Source: Achromobacter pulmonis (GTDB lineage Bacteria; Pseudomonadota; Gammaproteobacteria; Burkholderiales; Burkholderiaceae_B). From it: 64,000 nucleotides of DNA. The position numbers and the translations under genes were made by a program. Numbering within the stretch: the stretch's first letter is position 1; each line of letters starts with the position of its first letter. The stretch is taken from NCBI RefSeq assembly GCF_002885955.2, contig NZ_POQS01000001.1, positions 1,022,866 to 1,086,865 on the forward strand. Direction: 5' to 3'. The notes under the pieces are model-generated. The model did not search any database, had not been told where the DNA came from, and saw only the letters and a list, made by a program, of their open reading frames with translations. Below, one piece after another: positions 8,781 through 17,237 of the stretch.

Positions 8781-9650
8781 TTAAGCCGCCGCGGCCTGGC
8801 GCGTGCGCACGTAGGCCGCCACCTGGGCCAGCACGTCCGACAGGTCGGCCTGCAGTCTGGCGAAGCCCGCATTGCGTTCGCGCGTGGCTTCGTCCATGTA
8901 CAGCGGGCGGCGGATCTCCACCTGCAGGCTGTGGCGGTTCAGTTCCGGCTGGCCGATCTGCGCGATCAGCTGCACGCCCTTGTAGGGGTCGTTGCGCGCC
9001 ACCGTGTAGCCCTTGTCGCGCAGCGCCGTTTCGATCAGGGCGATGAATTCCGGCTCGCAGGTCGTGCCGTCGCGGTCGCCCAGCACGAAGTCGGCCAGCG
9101 GGTGTTCGCTCTTGCGGCCCAGGCGCTCGTAGGCGTCGTTGGGCATGGAATGCAGATTGAGGTGCCACACCGCGCCGAAGCGCTGGACGGTGCGCTGGAT
9201 GGCCTCGGACAGGGCCGCATGGTAAGGCTGGTAATACGCCTGGATGCGGTGGCGCACTTCGGCCAGCGTCAGCCGGCGGTCGTAGATCGGCGTGGCCTTG
9301 TCCATCCGGCGCCAGATCAGGCCCTTGCCCAGGCGGGTCTTTTCGCCCGGCTCCAGCGGCTCGGGCCAGGGCTCGGCCAGCAGCTCCGGGTCCAGGTCGC
9401 GCAGCGTGCGGTTGGGGTCGATATAGACGCGCGGGAAGTTCGCGGCGATCAGCGTCGCGCCCAGGGCGGGCGCCGCCGACCACAACGCGTCGACGTGCGT
9501 GTCCTCGCCCTGGCGCAGTTGGGCCAGGCTGGCCGCCGCCCCGAAATCCGCCGGATAGCGCTCGCCGCTATGCGGCGAATCGCAAACCAGCGGCAGGGCC
9601 GGCGCCGTGGGCTCGTGCACGGAAACTGCGTCGAAGTCGGCGTGTGTCAT
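8781..9650 (-). CDS. N-formylglutamate amidohydrolase family protein
   Basis: This 289-residue enzyme is of the HutG/N-formylglutamate deformylase family. The N-terminal CDSPHSGERYP, NLHSMPNDAYERLG, and the LQVEIRRPLYMDEATRE motif near the C-terminus are characteristic; His and Glu residues in them bind the metal. The family releases formate from N-formyl-L-glutamate in histidine breakdown, but there are no other hut genes here, so the substrate may differ. It starts three bases downstream of a Bug protein gene, so the two are probably one transcript, suggesting uptake of and hydrolysis of an acylated or carboxylated compound. Confidence 0.82.
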   Translation of the reverse strand: MTHADFDAVSVHEPTAPALPLVCDSPHSGERYPADFGAAASLAQLRQGEDTHVDALWSAAPALGATLIAANFPRVYIDPNRTLRDLDPELLAEPWPEPLEPGEKTRLGKGLIWRRMDKATPIYDRRLTLAEVRHRIQAYYQPYHAALSEAIQRTVQRFGAVWHLNLHSMPNDAYERLGRKSEHPLADFVLGDRDGTTCEPEFIALIETALRDKGYTVARNDPYKGVQLIAQIGQPELNRHSLQVEIRRPLYMDEATRERNAGFARLQADLSDVLAQVAAYVRTRQAAAA

Positions 9651-9652
9651 GG

Positions 9653-10645
9653 TCAGTCAGCCTGGATGTTGGCGGTCTTGGCCACTTTGGCGTAGCGGGC
9701 CAGGGCCTGTTCGATCTGCGCCTGGAATTCCTGCGGCGTGGTGGGCATCAGCGTACCACCGACTTCCTCGGCCTTCTTGCGGAACTCCGGATCCTGCTGG
9801 GCCGTGCGCACGGCCTGGTTCAGGCGGTCCACCACGGCTTGCGGCGTGCCGGCCGGCGCCACCAGGCCGAACCAGCCGCCCGTGCCCATGTCGGGGTAGC
9901 CCAGCTCGATATAGGTGGGCACCTCCGGCAGCAGCGGCGAGCGCTCCATGCCCAGCACGGCCAGCGCGCGCAGCTTGCCGCCCTGCACCTGCGGCAGGGT
10001 CGAGGACAGGTTGTCGGTGATCGCGTCGACCTGGCCGCCCATCACGTCGTTCAGGGCCGGGCCCGCGCCGCGGTACGGCACGTGCAGCAGCTTGATGCCC
10101 GACAGCATCATGAAGTTCTCGATGTTCACGTGGCCCAGCGAACCCACGCCCGGCGAGGCGAAGCTGTAGCGCTCCGGCTCGGCCTTGGCCAGCTTCACGA
10201 ACTCGGCCATGTTCTTGGCCGGGATATTGGGGTTGATCGCGAAAATGCTGGGCACGGCCACCACGTTGGCCACCGGCACGAAGTCCTTGACCGGGTCGTA
10301 GTTCATCTTGCGGAACACGGCCGGATTCGAGCCGTGCGTGCTCATCGTGGCCATGCCGAGGGTGTAGCCGTCCGGCGTGGCGCGCGCCACCTGCTCCATG
10401 CCCAGCGAACCGCCGGCGCCGGCCTTGTTCTCGACCACGATGGTCTGCTTCAGGTCGCGGCCGGCGTACTCGGCGATCAGGCGGGCCACGATGTCGGTCG
10501 AGCCGCCGGCGGCGAACGGCACCACCAGCTTGATCGGACGGGAGGGATAGTCGGCGGCCTGGGCCGCAGCGCCGGCGAAGGACAGGGAGGCGAACAAGCC
10601 GGCGAGCGCGAAGCGCGCGGACCGGCCGAAAGAACGGCGGGACAT
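9653..10645 (-). CDS. Bug-family periplasmic solute-binding protein
   Basis: This is a 330-residue extracytoplasmic receptor of the tripartite tricarboxylate transporter type. It has a cleavable signal peptide (hydrophobic core around residues 10-30, cleavage likely after AQA). The family motifs are PSRPIKLVVPFAAGGSTD at the N-terminus, VENKAGAGGSLG, HVPYRGAGPALNDV and the PQAVVDRLNQAV segment. No membrane subunits are adjacent, as is usual for Bug genes in Bordetella relatives. It is followed at once by the N-formylglutamate amidohydrolase gene, and a LysR gene is divergent from it. Confidence 0.9.
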   Translation of the reverse strand: MSRRSFGRSARFALAGLFASLSFAGAAAQAADYPSRPIKLVVPFAAGGSTDIVARLIAEYAGRDLKQTIVVENKAGAGGSLGMEQVARATPDGYTLGMATMSTHGSNPAVFRKMNYDPVKDFVPVANVVAVPSIFAINPNIPAKNMAEFVKLAKAEPERYSFASPGVGSLGHVNIENFMMLSGIKLLHVPYRGAGPALNDVMGGQVDAITDNLSSTLPQVQGGKLRALAVLGMERSPLLPEVPTYIELGYPDMGTGGWFGLVAPAGTPQAVVDRLNQAVRTAQQDPEFRKKAEEVGGTLMPTTPQEFQAQIEQALARYAKVAKTANIQAD

Positions 10646-10757
10646 GGGGATGGCTCCGAAAATGGAAGGTCTATCGACAAGGCCGCCAGTGTCCGAACTT
10701 TACGGTCCCCTTTCAAACGACTATATTGCACTCTTTCATTACCAATGGTCATGCTAG

Positions 10758-11693
10758 ATGCGCTTGCAGTCGCCCTCCATGTCCGAACTGCATGCGTTCA
10801 TGACGGCCGCGCGCCTGGGCAGCTTCACGCAGGCGGCCGAAACCTTGTGCGTCACTCAGGGCGCGGTCAGCCGCGCCATCGCCCGCCTGGAGGCGCATTT
10901 CGGCCAGCCCCTGATGCACCGCAACGCCCACGGTCTGACCCTCACCGAAACCGGCCGCCGGCTCTATGACGGCGCGCATGCGCCCCTGCAGGCGATCGAG
11001 GCGCTCAGCGCCGAACTGCGCGCCGACGACCGCCGCCTGCGCCTGACCCTGTCGTCCGTGCCCACGCTGGCCAGCGCCTGGCTGGTGCCGCGCCTGCCCG
11101 ATTTCCACCAGCGCCACCCCGAAATCCAGCTCGGCTTCGCGGCCTACCGGCGCAACGAGGATTTTTCGGGCGCCACGCCCGACGCCAGCATTCTTTCCGG
11201 CACGCCCGAGCAATGGCCCGGCTGGCAGGCCGACTACGTCATCGGCCGCGAAATGGTCGTGATCTGCCACCCTGCCCGGCTGGCCGCGCGCCGCGCGCAA
11301 GGGCTGTGGAGCACGCCCGCCGGCCTGCTCGGCGAAGCCCTGCTGTATCACACCAACGGCGTCGAAAACTGGGCGCAATGGTTCGCCGCCGCCGGCGTGC
11401 CGCGCGGCTCGGTCAAGCTGTCCAATGGTTTCGACCAGGTCTCCATCCTGGTGCGGGCGGTGATGGCCGACATGGGCATCGCCGTGCTGCAGCGCTGCCT
11501 GGTGCGCGACGACCTGCTTGCCGGAACGGTGGCGGCGCCCTTCCCCGAACTGCCGATACGCATCGCCCGCGGCTACCATCTGTGCGCGCCGGCACAGCGC
11601 CGCGACCACTACGCGCTGGCCTGTTTCCGGCAATGGCTGCTGGAGACCGCCGGCCGCGACCCCGACGTGCTGGCCGCCGGCAACGTCGCCTGA
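10758..11693 (+). CDS. LysR-family transcriptional regulator
   Basis: This is a 311-residue regulator with the N-terminal DNA-binding domain SFTQAAETLCVTQGAVSRAIARLE (residues about 22-45) and an effector-binding domain. The GcvA/AmpR-like sequence style (LTLSSVPTLASAWLVPRLPDF) is typical of LysR proteins that sense carboxylates or amino-acid derivatives. It is divergent from the Bug/amidohydrolase pair with 112 bases between, so it probably regulates that pair. An internal Met at 10779 is a possible alternative start. Confidence 0.88.
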   Translation: MRLQSPSMSELHAFMTAARLGSFTQAAETLCVTQGAVSRAIARLEAHFGQPLMHRNAHGLTLTETGRRLYDGAHAPLQAIEALSAELRADDRRLRLTLSSVPTLASAWLVPRLPDFHQRHPEIQLGFAAYRRNEDFSGATPDASILSGTPEQWPGWQADYVIGREMVVICHPARLAARRAQGLWSTPAGLLGEALLYHTNGVENWAQWFAAAGVPRGSVKLSNGFDQVSILVRAVMADMGIAVLQRCLVRDDLLAGTVAAPFPELPIRIARGYHLCAPAQRRDHYALACFRQWLLETAGRDPDVLAAGNVA

Positions 11694-11744
11694 AGGCCCA
11701 GGTACGCGAAACACTTCATTTCGCGGCAGGGCCGGAAAATGCTT

Positions 11745-11780
11745 CAAAAGAAAACAAAACGGGCTCCTTACGGAGCCCGG
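11745..11780 (-). terminator. Rho-independent terminator
   Basis: An 8-bp perfect stem (CGGGCTCC/GGAGCCCG, loop TTAC, 11760-11779) is followed on the minus strand by a T-rich run (complement of AAAAGAAAACAAAA). It lies just downstream of the small zinc-motif gene and very probably ends its transcript. Confidence 0.75.
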
Positions 11781-11801
11781 CTCAACCGCGCGGCGCAACG
11801 C

Positions 11802-12017
11802 TCAAGGCGCGAGCTTGAATCCCAGGTCCACGCCCCACTTATCGGTTTCACGCAGCCATTTGGCGCCGCAGTTCAGGCAACGGAAGTGATCCTCGCGGCT
11901 TTCCTCGCGGCCTTTCTGCGTCGGGTTGGTAAATCCCTGGTGTCCGAGTTGAGCATGCGGCGCAACGCCAGCAAGGCCCGGGTTAATGCGTTGGCAAGCC
12001 AAGCACATAACGCTCAT
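11802..12017 (-). CDS. Small putative zinc-binding protein, 71 residues
   Basis: The protein carries two CxxC pairs, CLAC at residues 5-8 and CLNC near residue 48, the layout of a zinc ribbon. Between them is a basic, Gly/His-containing linker (LGHQGFTNPTQKGREESRED). A second Met at codon 4 would still keep both pairs. A good terminator follows. The exact role is unknown; small zinc-ribbon proteins often bind nucleic acid or regulatory partners. Confidence 0.65.
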   Translation of the reverse strand: MSVMCLACQRINPGLAGVAPHAQLGHQGFTNPTQKGREESREDHFRCLNCGAKWLRETDKWGVDLGFKLAP

Positions 12018-12119
12018 TGATGCTTCCCCACAAACAGTGTTTCCAAATTGTAAGGGATTTCACCAATGCTTTTCTATTAAATCGGGCCCTATCGCCACAA
12101 AAAATTGTTAACGCCACAA

Positions 12120-13226
12120 TTAAACAACGCCGGGCATCGCCGCCAGGCAGGTCGCCAGGTGATAGGGCGACGTCGAAGGCATGTCCGGACGTGTAACAAC
12201 TCCGTCCGCATTCAGGCATTCATACCAGCCGCCGGCATGCAGAAACCGCTTGCGGAAAACCTCCAGGCCCGCGGCCAGCGCCGGCAGATCGCCCTGCACC
12301 GCCAGCACCCGCAGGTATTCGGTCTGCGCCCAGATCCGGCGCGTGTCGTCGATGACCGCGCCGGATTCGTCCAGCGCCGCCACCACGCCCGCCTGGTCCA
12401 CGCCGCGGCGGCGCGCCCATTGCACCGCGCGCGGCAGCGATTCGGCCAGGTCCAGGCCTTCGAACACCGCCGCCGAGCCATGCACCAGCGACAGCCACTC
12501 GAACTGGTGCCCCGGCTCCAGCCGGTTGCCGGCCGTGCCCTGCCGCTCCTCCGAGATGCACTGCGACGGCGCGTGCACGAAGCGATGGCTGATGCCCTGC
12601 GCCAGGCTGCGCAGATGCTGGGCGAACCGCGCCGGCTCCGCGACCTGCGCGGCCGCCAGATAGGCCTCGGTCAGATGCATCATGGGATTCTGCGCCGGCG
12701 CGCGCAGCGGCTGGCCCAGGTCCGGGCTCAGCGCGGCGTGATAGAGCGAATCGGCGGTCTTGAAGCGCGCCTCGATGGTCGCGGCCGTGGCCAGCATGAG
12801 CTTGCGCGCCTCGCCATTGCGGCTGCGGCGGAAATACGCCGCGCAAGCCAGCACGATGAACGCGTGGGTATAGAGATCCTGCGTGGCGTCGAGCGGGCGC
12901 GCCTGCGCGTCCACGCTATAACGCCAGCCGCCATGCTCCTCGTCGCGGAATACGCGGCGCAGCGACTCGAACAGAATATCGGCGTGCCGCCCGGCCGCCT
13001 CGCCCGGCGCCTCCGAGAAAACATAAAGCTGGCGCGCGCAGGCCATGGCCCGATAACGCGTCGCCGGCAACGCGGCGCCGCCAGCCGAATCCAGCGATTC
13101 GTACGGCAGGCCCAATGCGGTATTGAAACCCCGCCCCATCCACATGGGCAGGATGATGGAATCGAAATGCTCGCGCAGTGCGCGCACGTGCGCCGCGAGA
13201 TTGGAATCGGTCTGTGCGGCAGTCAT
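12120..13226 (-). CDS. AGE-family epimerase/isomerase (N-acylglucosamine 2-epimerase-like)
   Basis: This is an (alpha/alpha)6-barrel enzyme. From MTAAQTDSNLAAHVRALREH it is 368 residues, close to the family norm of about 380-400. Landmarks include LPATRYRAMACARQLYVFSEA, DATQDLYTHAFIVLACAAYF, a central HLTEAYLAA, GHQFEWLSL and RRIWAQTEYLRVLAV; the conserved His, Arg and Glu residues line the active site. Members interconvert N-acetylglucosamine/N-acetylmannosamine, mannose/fructose or sulfoquinovose, and the substrate cannot be read here. The frame is open upstream to 13325 with a basic extension unlike the family, so the start is uncertain. Confidence 0.78.
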   Translation of the reverse strand: MTAAQTDSNLAAHVRALREHFDSIILPMWMGRGFNTALGLPYESLDSAGGAALPATRYRAMACARQLYVFSEAPGEAAGRHADILFESLRRVFRDEEHGGWRYSVDAQARPLDATQDLYTHAFIVLACAAYFRRSRNGEARKLMLATAATIEARFKTADSLYHAALSPDLGQPLRAPAQNPMMHLTEAYLAAAQVAEPARFAQHLRSLAQGISHRFVHAPSQCISEERQGTAGNRLEPGHQFEWLSLVHGSAAVFEGLDLAESLPRAVQWARRRGVDQAGVVAALDESGAVIDDTRRIWAQTEYLRVLAVQGDLPALAAGLEVFRKRFLHAGGWYECLNADGVVTRPDMPSTSPYHLATCLAAMPGVV

Positions 13227-13374
13227 CTTGGAACGGCGCCTGCCCGGTCGGGGCTCCAGTTTTTGGAGCAGCAACGATAACCGAAATTTTCGCCGCAAAC
13301 CGTTGAGCAATCTCCGCAGCCTCATGCACGCACAGACCGGTGCTACCGATCAACTCCGTCCAGGGCGTAAAGCC

Positions 13375-13587
13375 CTATCGGAAGATATTTTCCTCTACCC
13401 AATTCTGCGCGAATATCTCCGCGCGGTTACGCGCTTCATCCAGCGAAGCGCAATTACCCAGATGGGAAAACGCGGCATCGACTTCGGTGCCGCCCTCGGC
13501 CGTTACCGTCAGCAAAACGCCATATCCGCCGGTATCCATGGCCGCCGTGGAAACGTCGATCAGTACTTCCTGGTCACGATGCTGCAT
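13375..13587 (-). CDS. Hypothetical protein, 70 residues
   Basis: This small acidic protein begins with beta-like sequence (EVLIDVSTAAMDTGGYGVLLTV) and ends with a helix (SLDEARNRAEIFAQNWVEEN). The pattern recalls small cytosolic proteins with a single beta-sheet and helix. No family is recognised. The ORF is intact and its codon use resembles its neighbours. Confidence 0.55.
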   Translation of the reverse strand: MQHRDQEVLIDVSTAAMDTGGYGVLLTVTAEGGTEVDAAFSHLGNCASLDEARNRAEIFAQNWVEENIFR

Positions 13588-13940
13588 GTGCTACCTCCCA
13601 GTCGGTTACCTAAACGCGTGAACCACGCGTGACGTTGGCGGGAGCAGCGAGTCCCGCGCTAATGAATAGACCCGCAAACGTCACGCAAGTTCATCTTACT
13701 GGCGCCGGGGTCCCAGCGATACGCCAAAAAGCGACCAAATCGAGCATTTTTGCTTGGTAAATTCCCGCATCTGTCGCCAATGCTCGCGAATCCGCGAAAT
13801 ACTGCGCAAATGTTCGCAAAATGTGCGGCAACGGAGGTCACCAAACGATCAGGACGCAACAAAACGCGTCGGGCGCGCCGCAAAACCTGCGGAACGCGCC
13901 GGATCACGGCCGCAATGTGTGTGGTGCGAGTTTGCGCGGG
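13588..13940 (+). other. 353-base stretch with no convincing gene
   Basis: It is less GC-rich than the surroundings in its middle (around 13730-13860) and contains loose repeats of GCAAA/CGCAAATGT. An 82-codon reading frame on the minus strand (13659-13907) has the composition of random sequence. I see no terminator, tRNA or promoter that I would defend. Confidence 0.4.
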
Positions 13941-14165
13941 CTATCTGAGATGAATGGCGCCCGGCTCTTCCATGCGCAGGGCCAGCCTGCCCTTGTCGGT
14001 GATGCGCCATTGGCCGTCGGCGCCGGCCTGGATGCAACGCAGCGTTTCCAACGCCTTCGCGACGTGTTCCGGCACCTCGGTCTGCTCGGCGCCCGGTTCG
14101 CCGTTATCGGCGACGACGCGCAACCAATGACCCAGTTCGCCTTTCTCGAAACGATGCAATGCCAT
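13941..14165 (-). CDS. Hypothetical protein, 74 residues
   Basis: The small protein has a helical middle (VPEHVAKALETLRCIQ) followed by GQWRITDKGRLALRMEE, which reads like the wing of a small winged-helix fold. It could be a degenerate or minimal DNA-binding module, but this is a guess from pattern. It has no membrane segment and is a single gene between unrelated neighbours. Confidence 0.55.
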   Translation of the reverse strand: MALHRFEKGELGHWLRVVADNGEPGAEQTEVPEHVAKALETLRCIQAGADGQWRITDKGRLALRMEEPGAIHLR

Positions 14166-14204
14166 GCGTGAACCTCTATAGAACCTTCTAACGATAGCAC
14201 GCCG

Positions 14205-14951
14205 CTAGGCCAGCAGCCCGGGCAGCGACGAGGCCAGCAAGGCCAGGCCCGAGATGGTCAGCAGGCCCAGCACGACGCGGCGAAACGCCAGGTCGCTGAT
14301 GCCCACGTAGACCCGCGTGCCCCACAGCGTGGGCACCAGCATGGCCGGCACGATCACGGCGAACAGCGGCAGCATCTCGCGCGTGACCAGGCCGGTGAAC
14401 ACATAGCTCGCCATCGTCACGATCAGCATGGACAGATTGAAGTTCTGGATCACCGCGCGCTGCACGTCGCGATCGAAGCCGCGCAAGGTGCACCACAGCG
14501 TCGGGATCACGCCGGTAAAGCCGCCGATGCCGCCCATGATGCCGCCCACCGCGCCCACCGCCGCGTCGGCCAGCCTGCCGCCCACGGCGATGCGCGGCAG
14601 CCTTGCGGCGAACAGCATGATCGGACACCAGATCGCCAGCAGCCCGCCGATGAACGCCTTGAACAGCAGCGGGTCCAGGTGCGGCAGCAGCCTGACGCCC
14701 AGCGGAATGCCGACGAGTCCGCCCGCGATGAACGGCAGCAGCCGGCCCAGCGCGAACCCGCGCCTGACGGTGAAGGCGGCCAGCAGCTGCCCGGTCAGCG
14801 CGCCGAACACCGCCATCGCCGCGGCCAGCTTGGGGTCCACCGCCCACGCCCAGAACGACATGGCCACCATGCCGAATCCGAAACCGGAAAGCCCCTGCAC
14901 GAAACCGGCGGTCATGGCGCCGGCCGCGACCACCACATATAAGGAATCCAT
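14205..14951 (-). CDS. TauE/SafE-family sulfite/anion exporter
   Basis: This is an inner-membrane protein of about 248 residues with seven to eight hydrophobic segments. The repeated half motif is visible as GFVQGLSGFGFGMVAMSFW near the N-terminus and GGIMGGIGGFTGVIPTLW near the middle, diagnostic for the family. Members export sulfite, sulfoacetate or other organosulfur anions. The start MDSLYVVVAAGA is preferred to upstream in-frame codons because the first helix then begins at once. An Lrp/AsnC gene is divergent from it, with 195 bases between, and may control it. Confidence 0.85.
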   Translation of the reverse strand: MDSLYVVVAAGAMTAGFVQGLSGFGFGMVAMSFWAWAVDPKLAAAMAVFGALTGQLLAAFTVRRGFALGRLLPFIAGGLVGIPLGVRLLPHLDPLLFKAFIGGLLAIWCPIMLFAARLPRIAVGGRLADAAVGAVGGIMGGIGGFTGVIPTLWCTLRGFDRDVQRAVIQNFNLSMLIVTMASYVFTGLVTREMLPLFAVIVPAMLVPTLWGTRVYVGISDLAFRRVVLGLLTISGLALLASSLPGLLA

Positions 14952-15146
14952 ATCCCGCGTACGTCCGCATGCAAGCCGGGCCCTCCCGGCGCACGCCATT
15001 CTAGAGCGTTCCGTCCGGGATTCGGCCGGACGGGCGGATAAAGCAACGGTGCCAGGGAAAACCCCAGGACAATTCGTCTACATTCACTCCAGTACGCGGT
15101 ATACTCAGCATATTCGAATCGTTTATCGACATTACCTGAGCCACTT

Positions 15147-15617
15147 ATGCTGGAAATCAACCTGGATGCCACTGACATCCGTATCCTGAACGAACTGCAG
15201 CGCGACGCGCGCCTGACCAACGTCGAGCTGGCGGCCCGCGTCAACCTGTCGGCCTCGCCCTGCCTGGCCCGGGTCCGGCGGCTCGAAGCCGAAGGCCTGA
15301 TCGACCGCCGCGTCACGCTGCTGAACGCGCGCAAGCTGGGCCTGAAGGTCAACGTCTTCATCCAGATCTCGCTGGACAAGCAGCGCAAGGCCGCGCTGGA
15401 CGTATTCGAACGCGAAATCGCCGTGCTGCCGGAAATCATGGAGTGCTATCTGATGTCGGGCGACGCCGACTACCTGATCCGCGCGCTGGTGCCCGACGTC
15501 GACGCGCTCGAACGGCTCATCGTCGAACACATCACCCGCATTCCCGGCGTGGCCAGCATCCGCTCCAGCTTCGCGCTCAAACAGGTGCTCTACACCACCG
15601 CCGTGCCGCTGTCCTGA
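15147..15617 (+). CDS. Lrp/AsnC-family transcriptional regulator
   Basis: This 156-residue protein has an N-terminal helix-turn-helix ([30 protein letters not shown], quoted regions about residues 5-35) and a C-terminal RAM ligand-binding domain from about residue 70 ([19 protein letters not shown]). These proteins form octamers and sense amino acids. It is divergent from the TauE exporter gene; control of that exporter is plausible but unproven. The next gene begins 120 bases downstream behind its own ribosome-binding site. Confidence 0.88.
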   Translation: MLEINLDATDIRILNELQRDARLTNVELAARVNLSASPCLARVRRLEAEGLIDRRVTLLNARKLGLKVNVFIQISLDKQRKAALDVFEREIAVLPEIMECYLMSGDADYLIRALVPDVDALERLIVEHITRIPGVASIRSSFALKQVLYTTAVPLS

Positions 15618-15737
15618 AACAGACGGCGCCCGCGATGCTTGCGGGATCGCCGGCCCCAGACCAAAATGGTCCAAAAAAAACGCCGCGCGGGCCGTCCGGC
15701 GCGCGCAACCCTGCCATCGTCTAGCAAGGAGCAGACC

Positions 15738-15971
15738 ATGCCTGAAACCGACTGGTTCCCCGGCGGCACGCTACCCGATCGTCAGGGCTACTACGAAGTC
15801 GAATTCGACACCGGAGAAACCGAAATCACGCGCTACGGCCTGCTGGGCTGGGAACCCGCCCAGGACCGCGGGCGGATCAAGCGCTGGCGCGGCCTGGACC
15901 CCGGCATAGAAGCCGCCGAAATGCAGCGCGAAAACGCCGTGCGCGGCACTGGAGATACGTTGAACGGCTGA
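15738..15971 (+). CDS. Hypothetical protein, 77 residues
   Basis: An AAGGAG sequence ten bases before the ATG supports the start. The protein (beginning MPETDWFPGGTLPDRQGYYEV) is acidic, rich in aromatic residues, and looks like a short all-beta domain followed by a helix. It has no known motif. It precedes the stem at 15988-16016. Confidence 0.6.
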   Translation: MPETDWFPGGTLPDRQGYYEVEFDTGETEITRYGLLGWEPAQDRGRIKRWRGLDPGIEAAEMQRENAVRGTGDTLNG

Positions 15972-15981
15972 ACCGACGCCC

Positions 15982-16016
15982 AAAAAAGAACGCCGCGGAA
16001 AACCTCCGCGGCGTTC
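15982..16016 (-). terminator. Rho-independent terminator
   Basis: An 11-bp perfect stem (GAACGCCGCGG/CCGCGGCGTTC with a 7-base loop, 15988-16016) is followed on the minus strand by six T. It lies directly after the SYLF lipoprotein gene and probably ends its transcript. Confidence 0.8.
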
Positions 16017-16035
16017 TGCATTGCCGGCGCTGCGT

Positions 16036-16626
16036 TCAAAGATTCAGCTTCGAGATCTTGGTGCCGGCCAGCGACACGCCCGCCATCAGCCCGCCATTGT
16101 TCATCACGAAACCGACAATGGGCTGCTGCGCCGTATTGGTGTCGATGCGTCCGTTGGCGCCGATGTTGACGACGGCCACGGTGGCGTCGGCCCCCACGGT
16201 CCAGCCGCTGCTGTTACGGAATTTGTTGAGCGCCTCGTCGGTCATGAACAGCAGCACCATGGCCTTGGACTGCGCGCCCGCCTGGAAGCCGATGGAGCCC
16301 GCCGTCGTGCTGTAGTAGCCGGCCGGCGCGCCGCCGACCCGCAGCACGCCCTTGCCGTGTTCGGCGCCGACGATGAAGCTGCCGCTCAACACGTCGGGAA
16401 AGATCAGCACGCCTTTGGCGCGCGCGACCAGATCCTTGGACTGGGGCGACGCCTGATAAAGCTTGCCCAGCGTCGCATCGGCCGCGCTATTGAGCGACTG
16501 GCGCTGCTCGGTCGCCGAGGCCGAGGACTTGGGGCTGGTGGTCGTGCAACCGGCAAACAGCAGTCCGGCCGCGCCGATCGCCACGGCCACGCTCGCGCGG
16601 CGCAGGACAGGAAAAGTATCAAGCAT
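16036..16626 (-). CDS. SYLF-domain lipoprotein (YSC84/BPSL1445 type)
   Basis: This 196-residue precursor has a lipoprotein signal peptide: the lipobox LFAGC falls at about residues 23-27. The rest is a SYLF domain, recognisable from AKGVLIFPDVLSGSFIVGAEHGKGVL, GGAPAGYYSTTAGSIGFQ and the long C-terminal beta stretch. The domain binds lipids in other organisms, and bacterial members are periplasmic or outer-membrane lipoproteins of unclear role. The start (MLDTFPVLRRA) is fixed by the signal peptide and by a GGAG sequence upstream. A longer in-frame extension to 16788 would bury the signal peptide and is unlikely. Confidence 0.85.
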   Translation of the reverse strand: MLDTFPVLRRASVAVAIGAAGLLFAGCTTTSPKSSASATEQRQSLNSAADATLGKLYQASPQSKDLVARAKGVLIFPDVLSGSFIVGAEHGKGVLRVGGAPAGYYSTTAGSIGFQAGAQSKAMVLLFMTDEALNKFRNSSGWTVGADATVAVVNIGANGRIDTNTAQQPIVGFVMNNGGLMAGVSLAGTKISKLNL

Positions 16627-16750
16627 GGAACTCTCCTTGTTGTTGTCACCTGTTCTATCAATGTACCGGGCAAATCGGCCAGCGCAAGGCACATGATTGT
16701 GCCAAACGCAACAAAACCTGCCCGACTCCAACGTCCGGCGACACGCGCCG

Positions 16751-17005
16751 CTACAAAATTCCGTAGCGCGGCTCGCCGGTGGCCTCATCCACCGACACGA
16801 TGCCCGACAGCACCAGCTCGGCGTGACGCCGCGCGAGCCCGGCGTCGGCGAAGGTCACGAAACGCGGCAGCGACCAGCGCCGCGGCGCATCCTCGCCTTC
16901 GGCCCGGCTCACCGCCACCTCGATCGCCAGCACGCCGTCGCCCAATCTGACGACCTGGCATTCCACCTGAAAGCCATCGATATGACGCTGTGGCCACGCG
17001 CCCAT
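16751..17005 (-). CDS. Hypothetical protein, 84 residues
   Basis: A GGAGG sequence six bases upstream of the ATG at 17005 sets the start (MGAWPQRHIDGFQVEC); the frame is open upstream to 17047 but without such a signal. The protein looks like a compact beta domain and contains no signal peptide. It is transcribed towards the SYLF gene, 125 bases away. No family is recognised. Confidence 0.6.
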   Translation of the reverse strand: MGAWPQRHIDGFQVECQVVRLGDGVLAIEVAVSRAEGEDAPRRWSLPRFVTFADAGLARRHAELVLSGIVSVDEATGEPRYGIL

Positions 17006-17237
17006 GCCATCCTCCGAAAGTGTCTTTACCGGGGCGCAATATGCCAAAAATAAATCGGCTTGAAAAGCAATGTTTTCAAGGGGTTATGAAGCACTAGAAG
17101 ACCTAGTGCGAACGCATCTTGCATGCGCCGGAAAACCCGCCGAAACCGCGTCTGTTCGAGTGTGCATTGCATCTTGTATTTCACTTCTGCAGTGCGTACT
17201 GCAAAATACGCCGAAACCCGCAGCCACAAGAGCCCCC

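Noticed and set aside
13659..13907. An 82-codon frame on the minus strand in the 13.6-13.9 kb gap
   Set aside because: It has no ribosome-binding site and random-like composition; not called as a gene.
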